Shown: piece by piece, positions 43,162-52,523 of the stretch
How the letters are laid out: each line of letters starts with the position of its first letter
Numbering within the stretch: position 1 is the stretch's first letter
IMG/VR virus record: IMGVR_UViG_3300028392_000048
Coordinates: 1-64,000 of that record
Direction: 5' to 3' (one strand)
DNA length: 64,000 nucleotides
Origin: a virus
Program-made: the position numbers and the translations under genes
The notes under the pieces: model-generated
The model's database searches: none
The model's input: only the letters and a program-made list of their open reading frames with translations
Told to the model about the DNA's origin: nothing

Positions 43162-44847
43162 TTATATTGTCTCAGAGTATTGGTCTTCTATTTGACCTTG
43201 TAGCGGAATATTACGAGAAAACGTATCAATTGAAGTAGAATATTGTTTCCATGCTGCGGGTGGATCTATTGCACTACCTGATTCCCTATCTGTTAAATCT
43301 GTCTTAAACATAGTAGGATCTAGATTTTCGTGATGAGGGTACGGCTCAGTTGTAGGAATACGTAACATGATACTGGTAATAGTATCGCCTTCGACTTCTG
43401 TTGGATTATCAAAGGTACTAAGCGGCTCGGGAGCAGTAGCAGATGCCGCAGCTGTTGCAGCGCCTGCCGCAGGCCCGTTGAAATTAATGTTACCTCCAGA
43501 AATGGTAGTATTAGCAGCTTTTATATCTGCATCTCCGCCTGATGTAAACTTATTTCCACCGCCGGTGTTGACATCAAAATCACCGCCTGATGATAGTTTT
43601 GTACCTGAGCCAACATCTATATCTAATGCACCTGCAATACTAATTGCTGTATCTCCAGTAATTGTTTCGTCATGAGTTCCGTCAACTTGAATAGCAACAT
43701 TGCCGTTGACTATACAAATTTTATCCATGCCTACTTCTGTTTGATGACGTTCTGCAACTTTTAAATTAAAATTTCTACCAGCTTCAATATTAATATCTCG
43801 ATCTGCATAAAAATTTAAATCGTTTTGTGTACGTATACTAATACTGTCTTGAGCATAAACATCAATCTTACCGTCGCTGGTTAATTCAATCCATGCTGTG
43901 CCTCGACTGTTAGTGATATAAATGAGATCTTCACTATTATGCAATAGTATTTGATGGCCAGTTCGGGTACGTAGTCTGATTAATTCATTATGCGGACGAG
44001 TAACATCACCGTCTTTTTCTTTTTCTTCTACAGCAGCATATTCAGGCGGACCTTCACTAGGAGATGTTTTTCTTAAAAATTTATCATCTCCATCGTCCAT
44101 TATAAAAGACGATCCGCCTAATCTGCTTACAGGACCATTTTTAATTAAATGTTCTGGTTTACCGTAATTTCCTGTTTGCGAACCCGATTGCTTATCTAAC
44201 GGTCCTGGGGTACTGATACCAAAAACCATACTAGGAGATTCTCTTCTAGAACTACTAGTTGTTATGCCGCGCACATCGTCTAATATTAATCCTTGATCTG
44301 CAAGTATTTGTGCAAATGGATGAATAGGTTTTTTAATCTTGTTTGGATCTGTTAATGTTTTATTTTCAGGTGCGTTTTTATTATATTCTGCAACTGGAAC
44401 ACGATCTGCATGACCGTATGGAGTATCTATTCCACCTTCTACACAATTTTCAGTTGCTGCTATACCTGGGGTCATAAAATTGGCGGCGCCGTCAGGAACA
44501 CATCCCATCCAGTATCCTTGTTTAGGATCTCCGTCAATAAAAAATATCATTACAATCTGTCCAGGATTAGGAGGAGCCATCCAAAATCCCGCTGACTTTT
44601 GTGTATTATTATAATCGTTATCTTCGCCGTTATAGTTTGTATTTGTTGCGGTAAAGAAAGGACTCATATATTTTACTTGATGTAATTGTCCTTCACTAGT
44701 ACTTCCACCAGTTGGTCTTAATATTTGTACTTCTAAAATACCCATGTAGGTAGGATCGGCATTGCTAACCACTTTAGCTAAAAACGGGCCCGGTTTGGGA
44801 TCCGGTTGTGCAATTGTGCTAATTCCTGGATCGTTGGATTTTCCCAT
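43162..44847 (-). CDS. Baseplate central spike gp5-like, without obvious lysozyme domain
   Basis: The start is placed at 44847 (MGKSNDPGISTIAQP), one base after the upstream stop; a longer frame would overlap the neighbour by 130 bases. The 561-residue protein has an N-terminal OB-fold region (FLAKVVSNADPTYMGILEVQ) as in gp5/VgrG spikes. Its C-terminal part is a repetitive beta-helix (IDVGSGTKLSSGGDFDVNT, then GGNKFTSGGDADIK), ending in a tail. In T4 gp5 a lysozyme domain lies between them; here that stretch is short and shows no lysozyme motif. The role is the membrane-piercing spike. Confidence 0.85.
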   Translation of the reverse strand: MGKSNDPGISTIAQPDPKPGPFLAKVVSNADPTYMGILEVQILRPTGGSTSEGQLHQVKYMSPFFTATNTNYNGEDNDYNNTQKSAGFWMAPPNPGQIVMIFFIDGDPKQGYWMGCVPDGAANFMTPGIAATENCVEGGIDTPYGHADRVPVAEYNKNAPENKTLTDPNKIKKPIHPFAQILADQGLILDDVRGITTSSSRRESPSMVFGISTPGPLDKQSGSQTGNYGKPEHLIKNGPVSRLGGSSFIMDDGDDKFLRKTSPSEGPPEYAAVEEKEKDGDVTRPHNELIRLRTRTGHQILLHNSEDLIYITNSRGTAWIELTSDGKIDVYAQDSISIRTQNDLNFYADRDINIEAGRNFNLKVAERHQTEVGMDKICIVNGNVAIQVDGTHDETITGDTAISIAGALDIDVGSGTKLSSGGDFDVNTGGGNKFTSGGDADIKAANTTISGGNINFNGPAAGAATAAASATAPEPLSTFDNPTEVEGDTITSIMLRIPTTEPYPHHENLDPTMFKTDLTDRESGSAIDPPAAWKQYSTSIDTFSRNIPLQGQIEDQYSETI

Positions 44848-44848
44848 A

Positions 44849-47284
44849 TTATGTTCCTGATTCCTCTTGGCCTTCTGTACTACCTGGCTCTGTGCTACCT
44901 GCACCTGATTCGCTTTGATCTTGCATTTCTGGATCTGACGATGCAGGAGACGATGCACTAGTGCCACCGCCTGTTTCATCCGAGTCAGGCGGTCCTTTGT
45001 ATGGCTCAGTTCTAGTTACAGCTAGTGCAGCAGATGCTGTTCCTGCTCCGGCCAGTTCTTGATTTCTTATTCTAAATAGATGTAAATCTTGTGTAAATTG
45101 ATTTTTTGAAAATGTACTATCAATTGATTGTACTCTATATAAACCGCTAAAACTATGAACAGGCACAGTAGGATTGCTACCAAAATTATACAGCCCTTTA
45201 TTTAGATCAATATCAATAGGAGTTCTAAAATTAACCACGATGTGTACTTCTCCAGTTTGATAGCTTATTGACCCGTCTTCATTGAGATTTTCAGTTGATG
45301 CTTGTGCTGTATAATTTCCAGTTCCGCTCATTGCAATATAATATGGGTCTCCTACTATTGTCATATCTAGAGACATCATATCAAAACCTGCGGTAACGCT
45401 ATCGTGAAACATTCTTGCTGCTCGTGTAGCTTGAGTTTCGGCGCCGCCGCCACCAAATTTATCAGTATTAGACAGTGTTTGAAAATAACTTACACTAGTA
45501 GGAATAGAAGGAGCTGTTGACGGATTATTTCCTGGAGTGATAGCTTCAATTTCTGGAACATTGTTTTCTTTAGATCCACCAGTATTGGACTGAGTAACTA
45601 CACTTTGATTAGCTGTGCCGCCATCTGCTAACAGCACTCCTCTGAAATTAGCTTTAAAGTTAATGTCAAATTTAAGTATATCAACATTTTTTCCAGTGTA
45701 GATATAGTTGTATTCTTTTACTGCTTGTTTTTTAAGAGCAGCAACGCCAGCAGGTTTAACGTTAGGAGGAGTAGGTCCCGAACTCATGTGTAATTTATAA
45801 GGTAACACTCTATAAACTAATAGTTTAGGAGGAACACCTGTTGCTTTATTCATCTCACCAATGATATAAACTTGTGTATCAATATTCCACCAACCTTTGT
45901 ATCCTTCCGCAGTAACAGCTCCAGGGTCTAAGGTTTGATCAATAAATTCACTTTGTAGTATAACTTGATTTATAGCATTTAAAATATCAGTGTCTTGTCT
46001 AAACTTCATATCTGATTGATTTACATCAATTGGATTTTGATTACGACTCATGATTTTGCCTTCGGCATCATATACGTCTTTATCGTTGCCCATAGGCGCA
46101 TCGCCTCGACGAGTTTGAGAAAAACCCATTTTAGCTCTACCAATATCGTTAACATCATCTTTAGATTGTATTAAATTATGATGCTCACTTTCAGTCACAT
46201 TTAATTTTATGGTTACCGATTTGCTATCGCTAACACTGACCGGGTCCGATGCGGTTGTTGCAGCATTTGTATCAGGGTTAGCTTCTGTGTCACCAGAAGT
46301 TGATCCGCTACTAGCTGCTTCTGACGCAGCTTCTTTTGGAAATAAAATTAATATCCTATCTGGTCGTTCTATGTTATTAATTTTAGCAACTTCTCTTAGT
46401 TTTTGATTAATAACAGATTCTAAACTTTTTGGTCCTGACTGCAACATCTCTTGTACAGTTGTTCCTTTAATAGCCAAATCAGATTGAAAGTTTTTAAAAC
46501 CATCTGTTAGTGCTGCTTGATTATACGGATTGGCCACACAATCGTAATGAGTACCTTCGTTGGTAACCCTCATTTGTATGTCAGTTATATTAATTGGAAT
46601 TTGTCTGTCTGTCTTGGGAATAAATTCCATCTGTCCAGTTTCTTTATTTCCCTGGAATTCAATTGTTATCATATAGGGCGCATCTGTCCAATTCTTAAAC
46701 CCTAATTTTTGTGCTGTAACTTGTAGTGCTTCAAAAAACAATCCCATACTGTATGGTTCAAATATTTTAAATGACATTGTCTGTGCATTACTATTTTTAC
46801 CCTGTTCCCATCCTACCATACTATGTATTTTAAGATCATCTATATAAAATTCAAAAGATCCTTCTGCTAAACGAACTCGATTCTCAGGATCAATGCTGGC
46901 GGATTTTGCAATTAAAGGGGCCCTTGCTCCAACTCGATAAGTGCTATCGGGATTTTCTAAAAAATCTTTAGGCAATGCTGCCAATCCAATAAGACAGTTA
47001 TAAGTTGCATAATCAAATAGAGGATTAGGCAAAGGAAATTCACTGTTTGCTGGTCCTGATAATGATACAAAAGAAGAACCAAAACTATTTGCAACAGACA
47101 GAATGCCGGACACTCCGCCAGACAAATTTCCAAGAGCTGACGTTACACCAGATAATGCATTAGTTGCAGCAGACAGGCCTGAAGCTAGACCGTGCTCTAC
47201 TGCTGTTATTGCATTAGATGCACCAGATACTAAACTAGATCCAACATGTGATATAGTGGAACCTAACGGATCAAATATTCCCAT
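44849..47284 (-). CDS. Baseplate hub-like structural protein
   Basis: The 811-residue product lies between gp53 and gp5, the place where hub proteins occur in relatives. It has an Ala/Gly/Ser-rich amphipathic N-terminus and a central folded region (FEFYIDDLKIHSMVGW, TMSFKIFEPYSMGLFFEAL). A C-terminal part has FRTPIDIDLNKGLYNF and FSGLYRVQSIDSTFSKNQF, typical of tail hub or gp27-like domains. The last 70 residues are low-complexity Ser/Gly/Glu. Assignment as gp27 equivalent is inferred from position and domain pattern. Confidence 0.65.
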   Translation of the reverse strand: MGIFDPLGSTISHVGSSLVSGASNAITAVEHGLASGLSAATNALSGVTSALGNLSGGVSGILSVANSFGSSFVSLSGPANSEFPLPNPLFDYATYNCLIGLAALPKDFLENPDSTYRVGARAPLIAKSASIDPENRVRLAEGSFEFYIDDLKIHSMVGWEQGKNSNAQTMSFKIFEPYSMGLFFEALQVTAQKLGFKNWTDAPYMITIEFQGNKETGQMEFIPKTDRQIPINITDIQMRVTNEGTHYDCVANPYNQAALTDGFKNFQSDLAIKGTTVQEMLQSGPKSLESVINQKLREVAKINNIERPDRILILFPKEAASEAASSGSTSGDTEANPDTNAATTASDPVSVSDSKSVTIKLNVTESEHHNLIQSKDDVNDIGRAKMGFSQTRRGDAPMGNDKDVYDAEGKIMSRNQNPIDVNQSDMKFRQDTDILNAINQVILQSEFIDQTLDPGAVTAEGYKGWWNIDTQVYIIGEMNKATGVPPKLLVYRVLPYKLHMSSGPTPPNVKPAGVAALKKQAVKEYNYIYTGKNVDILKFDINFKANFRGVLLADGGTANQSVVTQSNTGGSKENNVPEIEAITPGNNPSTAPSIPTSVSYFQTLSNTDKFGGGGAETQATRAARMFHDSVTAGFDMMSLDMTIVGDPYYIAMSGTGNYTAQASTENLNEDGSISYQTGEVHIVVNFRTPIDIDLNKGLYNFGSNPTVPVHSFSGLYRVQSIDSTFSKNQFTQDLHLFRIRNQELAGAGTASAALAVTRTEPYKGPPDSDETGGGTSASSPASSDPEMQDQSESGAGSTEPGSTEGQEESGT

Positions 47285-47583
47285 TATAGTCCTAATGCCT
47301 TTACTAAACTATTTTTTTTGCAAATAAAAATGCCAGTACCTGGTACAAAATCTAGTATAGGATCCTGGATAACATTTAAATTTCTTTGCATGAATACCCA
47401 CCATAAATTAGATGTACCATATAAGTCATACGCTAATAAATCTGGACGATATGCATATTGTGCTTCAATGTGATAAAAGAAATCATCAGTCTCGGCACTA
47501 ACTGGACGAATAGTTAAAATATTTAAATAATTATTAGTTACTGGTGTCTTATACCAAGGACTAGTGTTTGAATATTTGGCCAT
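47284..47583 (-). CDS. Baseplate wedge protein gp53-like
   Basis: The 99-residue product matches T4 gp53, which joins baseplate wedges. The diagnostic segment is AYRPDLLAYDLYGTSNLWWVF followed by QRNLNVIQDPILDF (quoted in parts). It is shorter than T4 gp53 (about 196 residues), as is usual in aquatic phages where only the core is kept. It overlaps the next gene by one base and lies two bases after the tube-like gene. Confidence 0.88.
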   Translation of the reverse strand: MAKYSNTSPWYKTPVTNNYLNILTIRPVSAETDDFFYHIEAQYAYRPDLLAYDLYGTSNLWWVFMQRNLNVIQDPILDFVPGTGIFICKKNSLVKALGL

Positions 47584-47584
47584 A

Positions 47585-48586
47585 TTAGATATATCCGAAT
47601 GAATTATTTAAGTAGCCGCCTTGAACAAACGTATCGAGGCTGAAATTCTTCACGCTGCTTCTACTATAAACTGGTTGTAATGTTACTGAAAAACTACTTT
47701 TTGTAGGTACATGGCTAACATCGCCTGTTACGCTGCCGCCACCTAACTGAGAAACTGTGTTTGCTATATTTGCAATGGAGCCTAATCCAGAAGCTACACT
47801 ACTTAGTTTGTTTGCAATGCCGCCAAGTCCAAGAGCGGATGCTCCGGCAATTCCTGCAATATCATTTAAGCCTGATGCAATTCCACCTAACCCACCTAGC
47901 GGGCCACCGGTGGCCGCTAAATCAACACTTATATAATCACAATCATTATCTAATTGAGTTGAGAATTGTGTTACAACTACTGGAACATTTTTAAACACAT
48001 GATTTCCATAACCGTTTAAGAAAATAACAGGAGGAGGATTTCCAGCTAGTGCATCAGGACCACTAAACATTTTTGTCAGGCTTCGTAAATAATGTACAGC
48101 TGCAATCCAATATAGGCCTTGTGTAGAATCTTCAACATTCATCGGAGCTGTGATAGTAATTGTTCCAGGGTCGCTATTTTGAAAGGATTGCATTGTAAAA
48201 TTTGTATGTATTGTACTAATTGGAGTATATTTGGCAGCACTGGCTATGTTAATCTGAGGAGTATAAGGAAATACTAAGCCGCCTGCATGTTTTAAAGGAG
48301 CAAGGATAGGACTAGTTTGAAAGCTATACCAGCTACTCAAACTTAAACGGACTCTCCAATCATTTGGACTAACATCTCCGCCAAATGTTGCTGATGCCGC
48401 TCCTAATAGTCCTGCAATTGCTTGTCCTGCAGGAGGTAAATTAAGACTTCGCATCGCACTTGATAATGCGCCTGGAATATTTGCACCTGTACCAAGTGCC
48501 GCGCTCAGATTACTAGCAATACCAATGCCGGCCGCTATACCACCTACAGATGTTGCAGTGTTTAATAATGAATCGCCAAATGACAT
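47585..48586 (-). CDS. Tail tube/baseplate structural protein (gp48/gp54 position)
   Basis: This 333-residue protein is the first gene of the minus-strand tail block. Ala/Gly-rich amphipathic ends flank a central beta-rich domain: WRVRLSLSSWY, VFPYTPQINIAS, TNFTMQSFQNSDPGTITITA and YWIAAVHYLRSLTKMF. Such a core fits tail tube-like or tube-initiator proteins. The place matches T4 gp48/gp54, but I cannot tell which. It sits 25 bases after a late-type box in the divergent region before gp55. Confidence 0.6.
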   Translation of the reverse strand: MSFGDSLLNTATSVGGIAAGIGIASNLSAALGTGANIPGALSSAMRSLNLPPAGQAIAGLLGAASATFGGDVSPNDWRVRLSLSSWYSFQTSPILAPLKHAGGLVFPYTPQINIASAAKYTPISTIHTNFTMQSFQNSDPGTITITAPMNVEDSTQGLYWIAAVHYLRSLTKMFSGPDALAGNPPPVIFLNGYGNHVFKNVPVVVTQFSTQLDNDCDYISVDLAATGGPLGGLGGIASGLNDIAGIAGASALGLGGIANKLSSVASGLGSIANIANTVSQLGGGSVTGDVSHVPTKSSFSVTLQPVYSRSSVKNFSLDTFVQGGYLNNSFGYI

Positions 48587-48610
48587 AGTGTTTCTTTCCT
48601 TTTGATACTC

Positions 48611-48617
48611 TATTTAT
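48611..48617 (-). promoter_or_regulatory. Late promoter core (ATAAATA) for the tail block
   Basis: On the minus strand ATAAATA (preceded by A) lies about 25 bases upstream of the ATG at 48586. It directly abuts the -35 element of the plus-strand gp55 promoter. It is the likely head promoter of the long tail and baseplate operon. Confidence 0.55.
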
Positions 48618-48646
48618 TTGACTTTATTATGTACGTAGTTTATAAT
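48618..48646 (+). promoter_or_regulatory. Sigma70-type promoter for gp55-47-46
   Basis: TTGACT (48618-48623) and TATAAT (48641-48646) are separated by 17 bases. The ATG of the sigma-factor gene at 48669 is 22 bases downstream. This would let host polymerase make gp55 before late transcription begins. Confidence 0.75.
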
Positions 48647-48668
48647 TACATATAAGAGGGCTCTCAGG

Positions 48669-49502
48669 ATGACAGTAAAAGTTAACTATTTAAACAACAA
48701 AGATATGTTGTTAGAAATACACAGAAGTAAGACATCATATTGTAGTTTTACAAAACCAGAATATCACCAATATGATCTAATTCTACCTAGTGTGGATAAA
48801 ATTAATATCAGAAGCATAGCTGAAGCCAAGCGTGTTCGTGCTAAACGCATGGGTCAGCAAGAATTTGAGCGGAGAAAATCGCTTGGCGAAAAAATTAAAA
48901 TCGCAGATTGTGAAGTTGATTATAAAAAAATAGCCAAAACAGATGTTGTTTTTAGGATTATGACATTTGATCATATTCCTTTAAACGGAACTCGTAAAAA
49001 GAATCCAAAAAGTCTTGCAGATCATAGAGACAAAGTGAACTTTCCTCCGTTCCAGCATTGGAAATTTGATGACGATGCGCCAGAAAACTTAATATGTGTT
49101 GGAAAAAGTCACTGGAAGGGTGATCTAGAAAAGGGTCATTTTGACAAAGATGCTGGATCTATATCAAATACACTGGCTAAGATGATGATCAAACTATGCG
49201 AACGATATGCTACACGAGGTAATGTTCGGGGTTATACCTATAACGACGAAATGAAAGGCATGGCTATTTTGCAATTAACACAAATTGGTCTACAATTTGA
49301 TGAGTCTAAAAGCGATAATCCGTTTGCTTATTTTACCGCAGCTGTTACAAATAGTTTTGTTCGTGTTATCAATACAGAAAAACGCAATCAAAATATTCGA
49401 GATGACATTTTAGAAATTAATGGTATGAATCCAAGTTATAGCAGAACCGGTTCAGGGGAGCATGCAGCCGCTGTTAAGCGATTCGACGAAGGTGCCGAAT
49501 GA
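48669..49502 (+). CDS. Late-transcription sigma factor gp55-like
   Basis: The 277-residue product carries the gp55 signature in its C-terminal half: ISNTLAKMMIKLCERYATRG, GYTYNDEMKGMAILQLTQIG, then NPFAYFTAAVTNSFVRVIN and a EKRNQNIRDD helix. These correspond to sigma region 2, which binds core polymerase and melts the TATAAATA box. T4 gp55 is 185 residues; this one has about 130 extra N-terminal residues rich in Lys/Arg with a FPPFQHWKFDDDAPENLICV segment. It leads an operon with gp47 and gp46 (ATGA overlap downstream). Confidence 0.9.
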   Translation: MTVKVNYLNNKDMLLEIHRSKTSYCSFTKPEYHQYDLILPSVDKINIRSIAEAKRVRAKRMGQQEFERRKSLGEKIKIADCEVDYKKIAKTDVVFRIMTFDHIPLNGTRKKNPKSLADHRDKVNFPPFQHWKFDDDAPENLICVGKSHWKGDLEKGHFDKDAGSISNTLAKMMIKLCERYATRGNVRGYTYNDEMKGMAILQLTQIGLQFDESKSDNPFAYFTAAVTNSFVRVINTEKRNQNIRDDILEINGMNPSYSRTGSGEHAAAVKRFDEGAE

Positions 49503-50512
49503 CAAATTTATTTAAAAAAGTTGCTTGTTTTACAGATATACACTTTGGATTAAAGTCTAATAGTAACACACATAACCAAGACTGTGAAGATTTTGTAGAT
49601 TGGTATATTGCTAAAGCAAAGGAGGAAGGTTGTGATACAGGTATCTTTATGGGCGATTGGCATCATAACCGCAATAGCCTTAACATTACTACAATGGATT
49701 ATAGCCTTAGGGCCCTGGAAAAGTTGGGGCAGGCGTTTGATCAGTTCTTTTTCTTTCCTGGTAATCATGATTTGTATTATAAGGACAAACGGGACATACA
49801 CTCTGTGGAGTTTGGAAAATATATTCCTGGCGTCACTGTCGTACACGAGCCTACTACTATTGGAGATGTTACCCTTTGTCCGTGGTTGGTTGGAGAAGAA
49901 TGGAAAGCTGTAGGCAAAAAAGGTGGCAAGTATATCTTTGGTCACTTTGAATTACCCAGTTTCTTTATGAATGCAATGATTCAAATGCCAGATCACGGAG
50001 AAATTCAACTTAGCAGTTTTAAAAACTATGAATTAGGATTTAGTGGACACTTTCACAAACGTCAGCAACAAAAGAACATGGTTTATATTGGCAATGCCTT
50101 TCCCCACAACTATGCGGATGCATGGGACGATGAACGTGGCATGATGATTTTAGAATGGGGCGGGCAACCTGAATATCACAGCTGGCCAGCTCAACCTACA
50201 TTTAGAACTATTAAACTAAGTCAGCTGATCGATGAAGCAGACACAGTTATTAAACCCAAGCAACATCTACGTGTTACACTAGACATTGATATTACTTACG
50301 AAGAAGCAAGTTTTATTAAAGAAAAGTTCATGGCTGATTACGACATCCGCGAACTTACACTTATTGCAGAAAAGAAAGAAACAGAAATCAATACAAACAT
50401 TGATATACAAGCATTTGAAAGTGTAGATCAAATTGTTAGCAACCAAATTATAAGTATTGATTCAGATCAATTTGATAAAAATACATTATTAGCCATTTAT
50501 AATAGCCTATGA
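49499..50512 (+). CDS. Recombination endonuclease subunit gp47 (SbcD/Mre11-like)
   Basis: The 337-residue product is a metallophosphoesterase nuclease. Its motifs occur in order: FTDIHFG (DxH), GDWHHNRN, FFPGNHDLYY (GNHD), FGHFELP and GFSGHFHKRQ (GHxH). It forms a complex with gp46 for DNA end processing and recombination-dependent replication. Length and gene order match T4. It overlaps both neighbours by 4 bases, which favours balanced synthesis of the complex. Confidence 0.95.
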   Translation: MTNLFKKVACFTDIHFGLKSNSNTHNQDCEDFVDWYIAKAKEEGCDTGIFMGDWHHNRNSLNITTMDYSLRALEKLGQAFDQFFFFPGNHDLYYKDKRDIHSVEFGKYIPGVTVVHEPTTIGDVTLCPWLVGEEWKAVGKKGGKYIFGHFELPSFFMNAMIQMPDHGEIQLSSFKNYELGFSGHFHKRQQQKNMVYIGNAFPHNYADAWDDERGMMILEWGGQPEYHSWPAQPTFRTIKLSQLIDEADTVIKPKQHLRVTLDIDITYEEASFIKEKFMADYDIRELTLIAEKKETEINTNIDIQAFESVDQIVSNQIISIDSDQFDKNTLLAIYNSL

Positions 50513-52290
50513 CAATTAAAATTAAAGAATTAACAGTTAAAAATTTTATGAGCGTGGGCAATCAAACCCAGGCTGTAAATTTTGCACAAGAAAATTTAAC
50601 TCTTGTCCTAGGTGAAAATCTAGATCAAGGCGGAGATGACAGCGGTTCGCGCAATGGAACGGGCAAAACAACTATTGTAAATGCCCTTAGCTATGCATTG
50701 TTTGGTAATGCGTTAACTAACATTAAAAAAGATAATCTTATTAATAAGATTAACAATAAGAACATGTTAGTTACACTAGCATTTGAAAAAGACGGCATTG
50801 ATTATCGTATTGAGCGAGGACGCAAGCCAAATGTATTGCAATTCTTTGTTAATAATCTAGCACAAGAAACAGAAGAAACAGATGACGCACAAGGCGACAT
50901 GCGTGAAACGCAAAAAGATCTAGATGATTTGCTAGGTATGAGTCACGATATGTTTAAACATATTGTGGCATTAAACACTTATACAGAACCGTTTCTTAGT
51001 ATGCGGGCTAATGATCAACGAGTTATTATTGAACAATTACTTGGCATTACTCTACTGAGTGAAAAAGCAGAAGCTCTTAAAGAACAAATTCGTCAGACTA
51101 AAGATACAATCATACAAGAATCTGCAAATATAGAAGCAATTAAACGATCTAATGAAAATATTCAAAAAAGTATTGATGGTATTTTAACTAGACAAAGTGC
51201 TTGGAATAATCAGCATACACAAGAACTAGAAAAAATAGGCCGTGCTATTGTCGAACTTGAGAATGTAGACATTGATAGCGAATTAATTAAACATGCCGAG
51301 TTAAAAGATTACGAAGAACGAAACAGAAAATTAAAGAGTCTAAACAAAGAGAGGGCAACACTCGAAAGCGCGATAGCGCAAGCGGAGCGAAGCGTAAAAA
51401 AATACGCTGACGAGCTTGCTAAGTTGCAGGATAAAAAGTGTCACGCTTGTGAACAAGAACTACATGACCATAAGCATGAAGAAATGAGCAAGCAAGCACA
51501 GGCTAATGCTGATGAAGCTGTCATGTATTTTGATAAAGTCGGTAAGGATCTTACTAAAATTACAACTGAGATTGCCGGTACAGGCGAAGTTGCTAGTCGC
51601 CCAGAAACTTATTACGATACAATAGAGCAAGCACTTAAACATCAGAACAATCTCAAGACACTTGAAACACAATTACAAATTAAAGCTGGCGAAAGCGATC
51701 CTTATCAAGATCAAATTGATGAATTGACCAATACCGCTATGCAAGAAATATCTTGGGATAATGTAAACACACTTAATACATTAAAAGAACATCAAGAGTT
51801 CTTGCTTAAACTACTTACAAGTAAAGACAGCTTTATTCGCAAGAAGATTATAGATCAAAATCTAGCCTACTTAAACAATCGTCTTACTTACTATCTAGAC
51901 AAGATGGGCTTACCGCATACTGTTGTATTTAAAAACGATTTAACTGTGGAAATTACACAGCTTGGGCAAGACTTAGACTTTGACAACTTGTCGCGTGGCG
52001 AACGTAATCGTTTGATTCTAGGCCTGTCTTGGTCGTTTAGAGATGTATGGGAAAGTTTGTATCAGCAGATTAATTTACTGTTTGTCGATGAGCTTATTGA
52101 CAACGGACTTGATGCATCAGGCGTTGAAGGCGCATTAGCTGTACTTAAAAAGATGTCGCGTGAACGTAAAAAGAATATTTTCTTAATCAGTCACAAGGAT
52201 GAACTAATTGGTCGTGTAAACAATGTGCTAAAAGTTATTAAAGAAAACGGTTACACCAGTTATGCAAATGATTTAGAGGTCAATGAGTGA
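50509..52290 (+). CDS. Recombination endonuclease subunit gp46 (SbcC/Rad50-like ATPase)
   Basis: The 593-residue product is an SMC-type ATPase. Walker A is GSRNGTGKTT (about residues 46-55), a long coiled coil follows, and a zinc-hook CHAC lies at about 311-314. The ABC signature LSRGERNRLI (about 493-502) and Walker B LLFVDELIDNG come near the C-terminus. The T4 homologue (about 560 residues) acts with gp47. The coding stretch around 51361-51410 contains several GCG-rich palindromes, an odd patch in an AT-rich gene. Confidence 0.95.
   Translation: MTIKIKELTVKNFMSVGNQTQAVNFAQENLTLVLGENLDQGGDDSGSRNGTGKTTIVNALSYALFGNALTNIKKDNLINKINNKNMLVTLAFEKDGIDYRIERGRKPNVLQFFVNNLAQETEETDDAQGDMRETQKDLDDLLGMSHDMFKHIVALNTYTEPFLSMRANDQRVIIEQLLGITLLSEKAEALKEQIRQTKDTIIQESANIEAIKRSNENIQKSIDGILTRQSAWNNQHTQELEKIGRAIVELENVDIDSELIKHAELKDYEERNRKLKSLNKERATLESAIAQAERSVKKYADELAKLQDKKCHACEQELHDHKHEEMSKQAQANADEAVMYFDKVGKDLTKITTEIAGTGEVASRPETYYDTIEQALKHQNNLKTLETQLQIKAGESDPYQDQIDELTNTAMQEISWDNVNTLNTLKEHQEFLLKLLTSKDSFIRKKIIDQNLAYLNNRLTYYLDKMGLPHTVVFKNDLTVEITQLGQDLDFDNLSRGERNRLILGLSWSFRDVWESLYQQINLLFVDELIDNGLDASGVEGALAVLKKMSRERKKNIFLISHKDELIGRVNNVLKVIKENGYTSYANDLEVNE
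51361..51410 (+). repeat. GCG-rich palindrome cluster inside gp46
   Basis: Within the coiled-coil coding region, GCGC-GATA-GCGC (51368-51379) is followed by AGCGTA, six A and TACGCT (51391-51408), with several GAGCGAAGCG-like units between. The local G+C is well above the gene average. The hairpins are in frame and encode ordinary coiled-coil residues, so the protein is not disrupted. Confidence 0.6.
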
Positions 52291-52523
52291 AGGAATGGTC
52301 CACTGGTCAAGCCATTGAGCTTATAAAACGTATAAAAACTGAAGTAAACAGTCCTAGACGCAATACAAATAGTCAATGGGATTGTAAAAAAGACTTGTAT
52401 TTGTTAAAATGGGCGTGTGAACAGGCCTTAAATCAGTGTGCAACTTATGACCAAGAATCAGAATATGTTAAAAAATATGAACATTATCAACTGTTGGAGA
52501 AGATAAAAGGTCCAAATGTCTAA
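52287..52523 (+). CDS. Small unknown protein after gp46
   Basis: The 78-residue frame starts with GTG in a 4-base overlap with gp46. It is helical and charged (QAIELIKRIKTEV, LYLLKWACEQALNQC) with no catalytic motif. Its 3' end overlaps the next gene by 8 bases. It may be a small recombination or replication accessory, inferred only from position. Confidence 0.62.
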   Translation: MKEWSTGQAIELIKRIKTEVNSPRRNTNSQWDCKKDLYLLKWACEQALNQCATYDQESEYVKKYEHYQLLEKIKGPNV

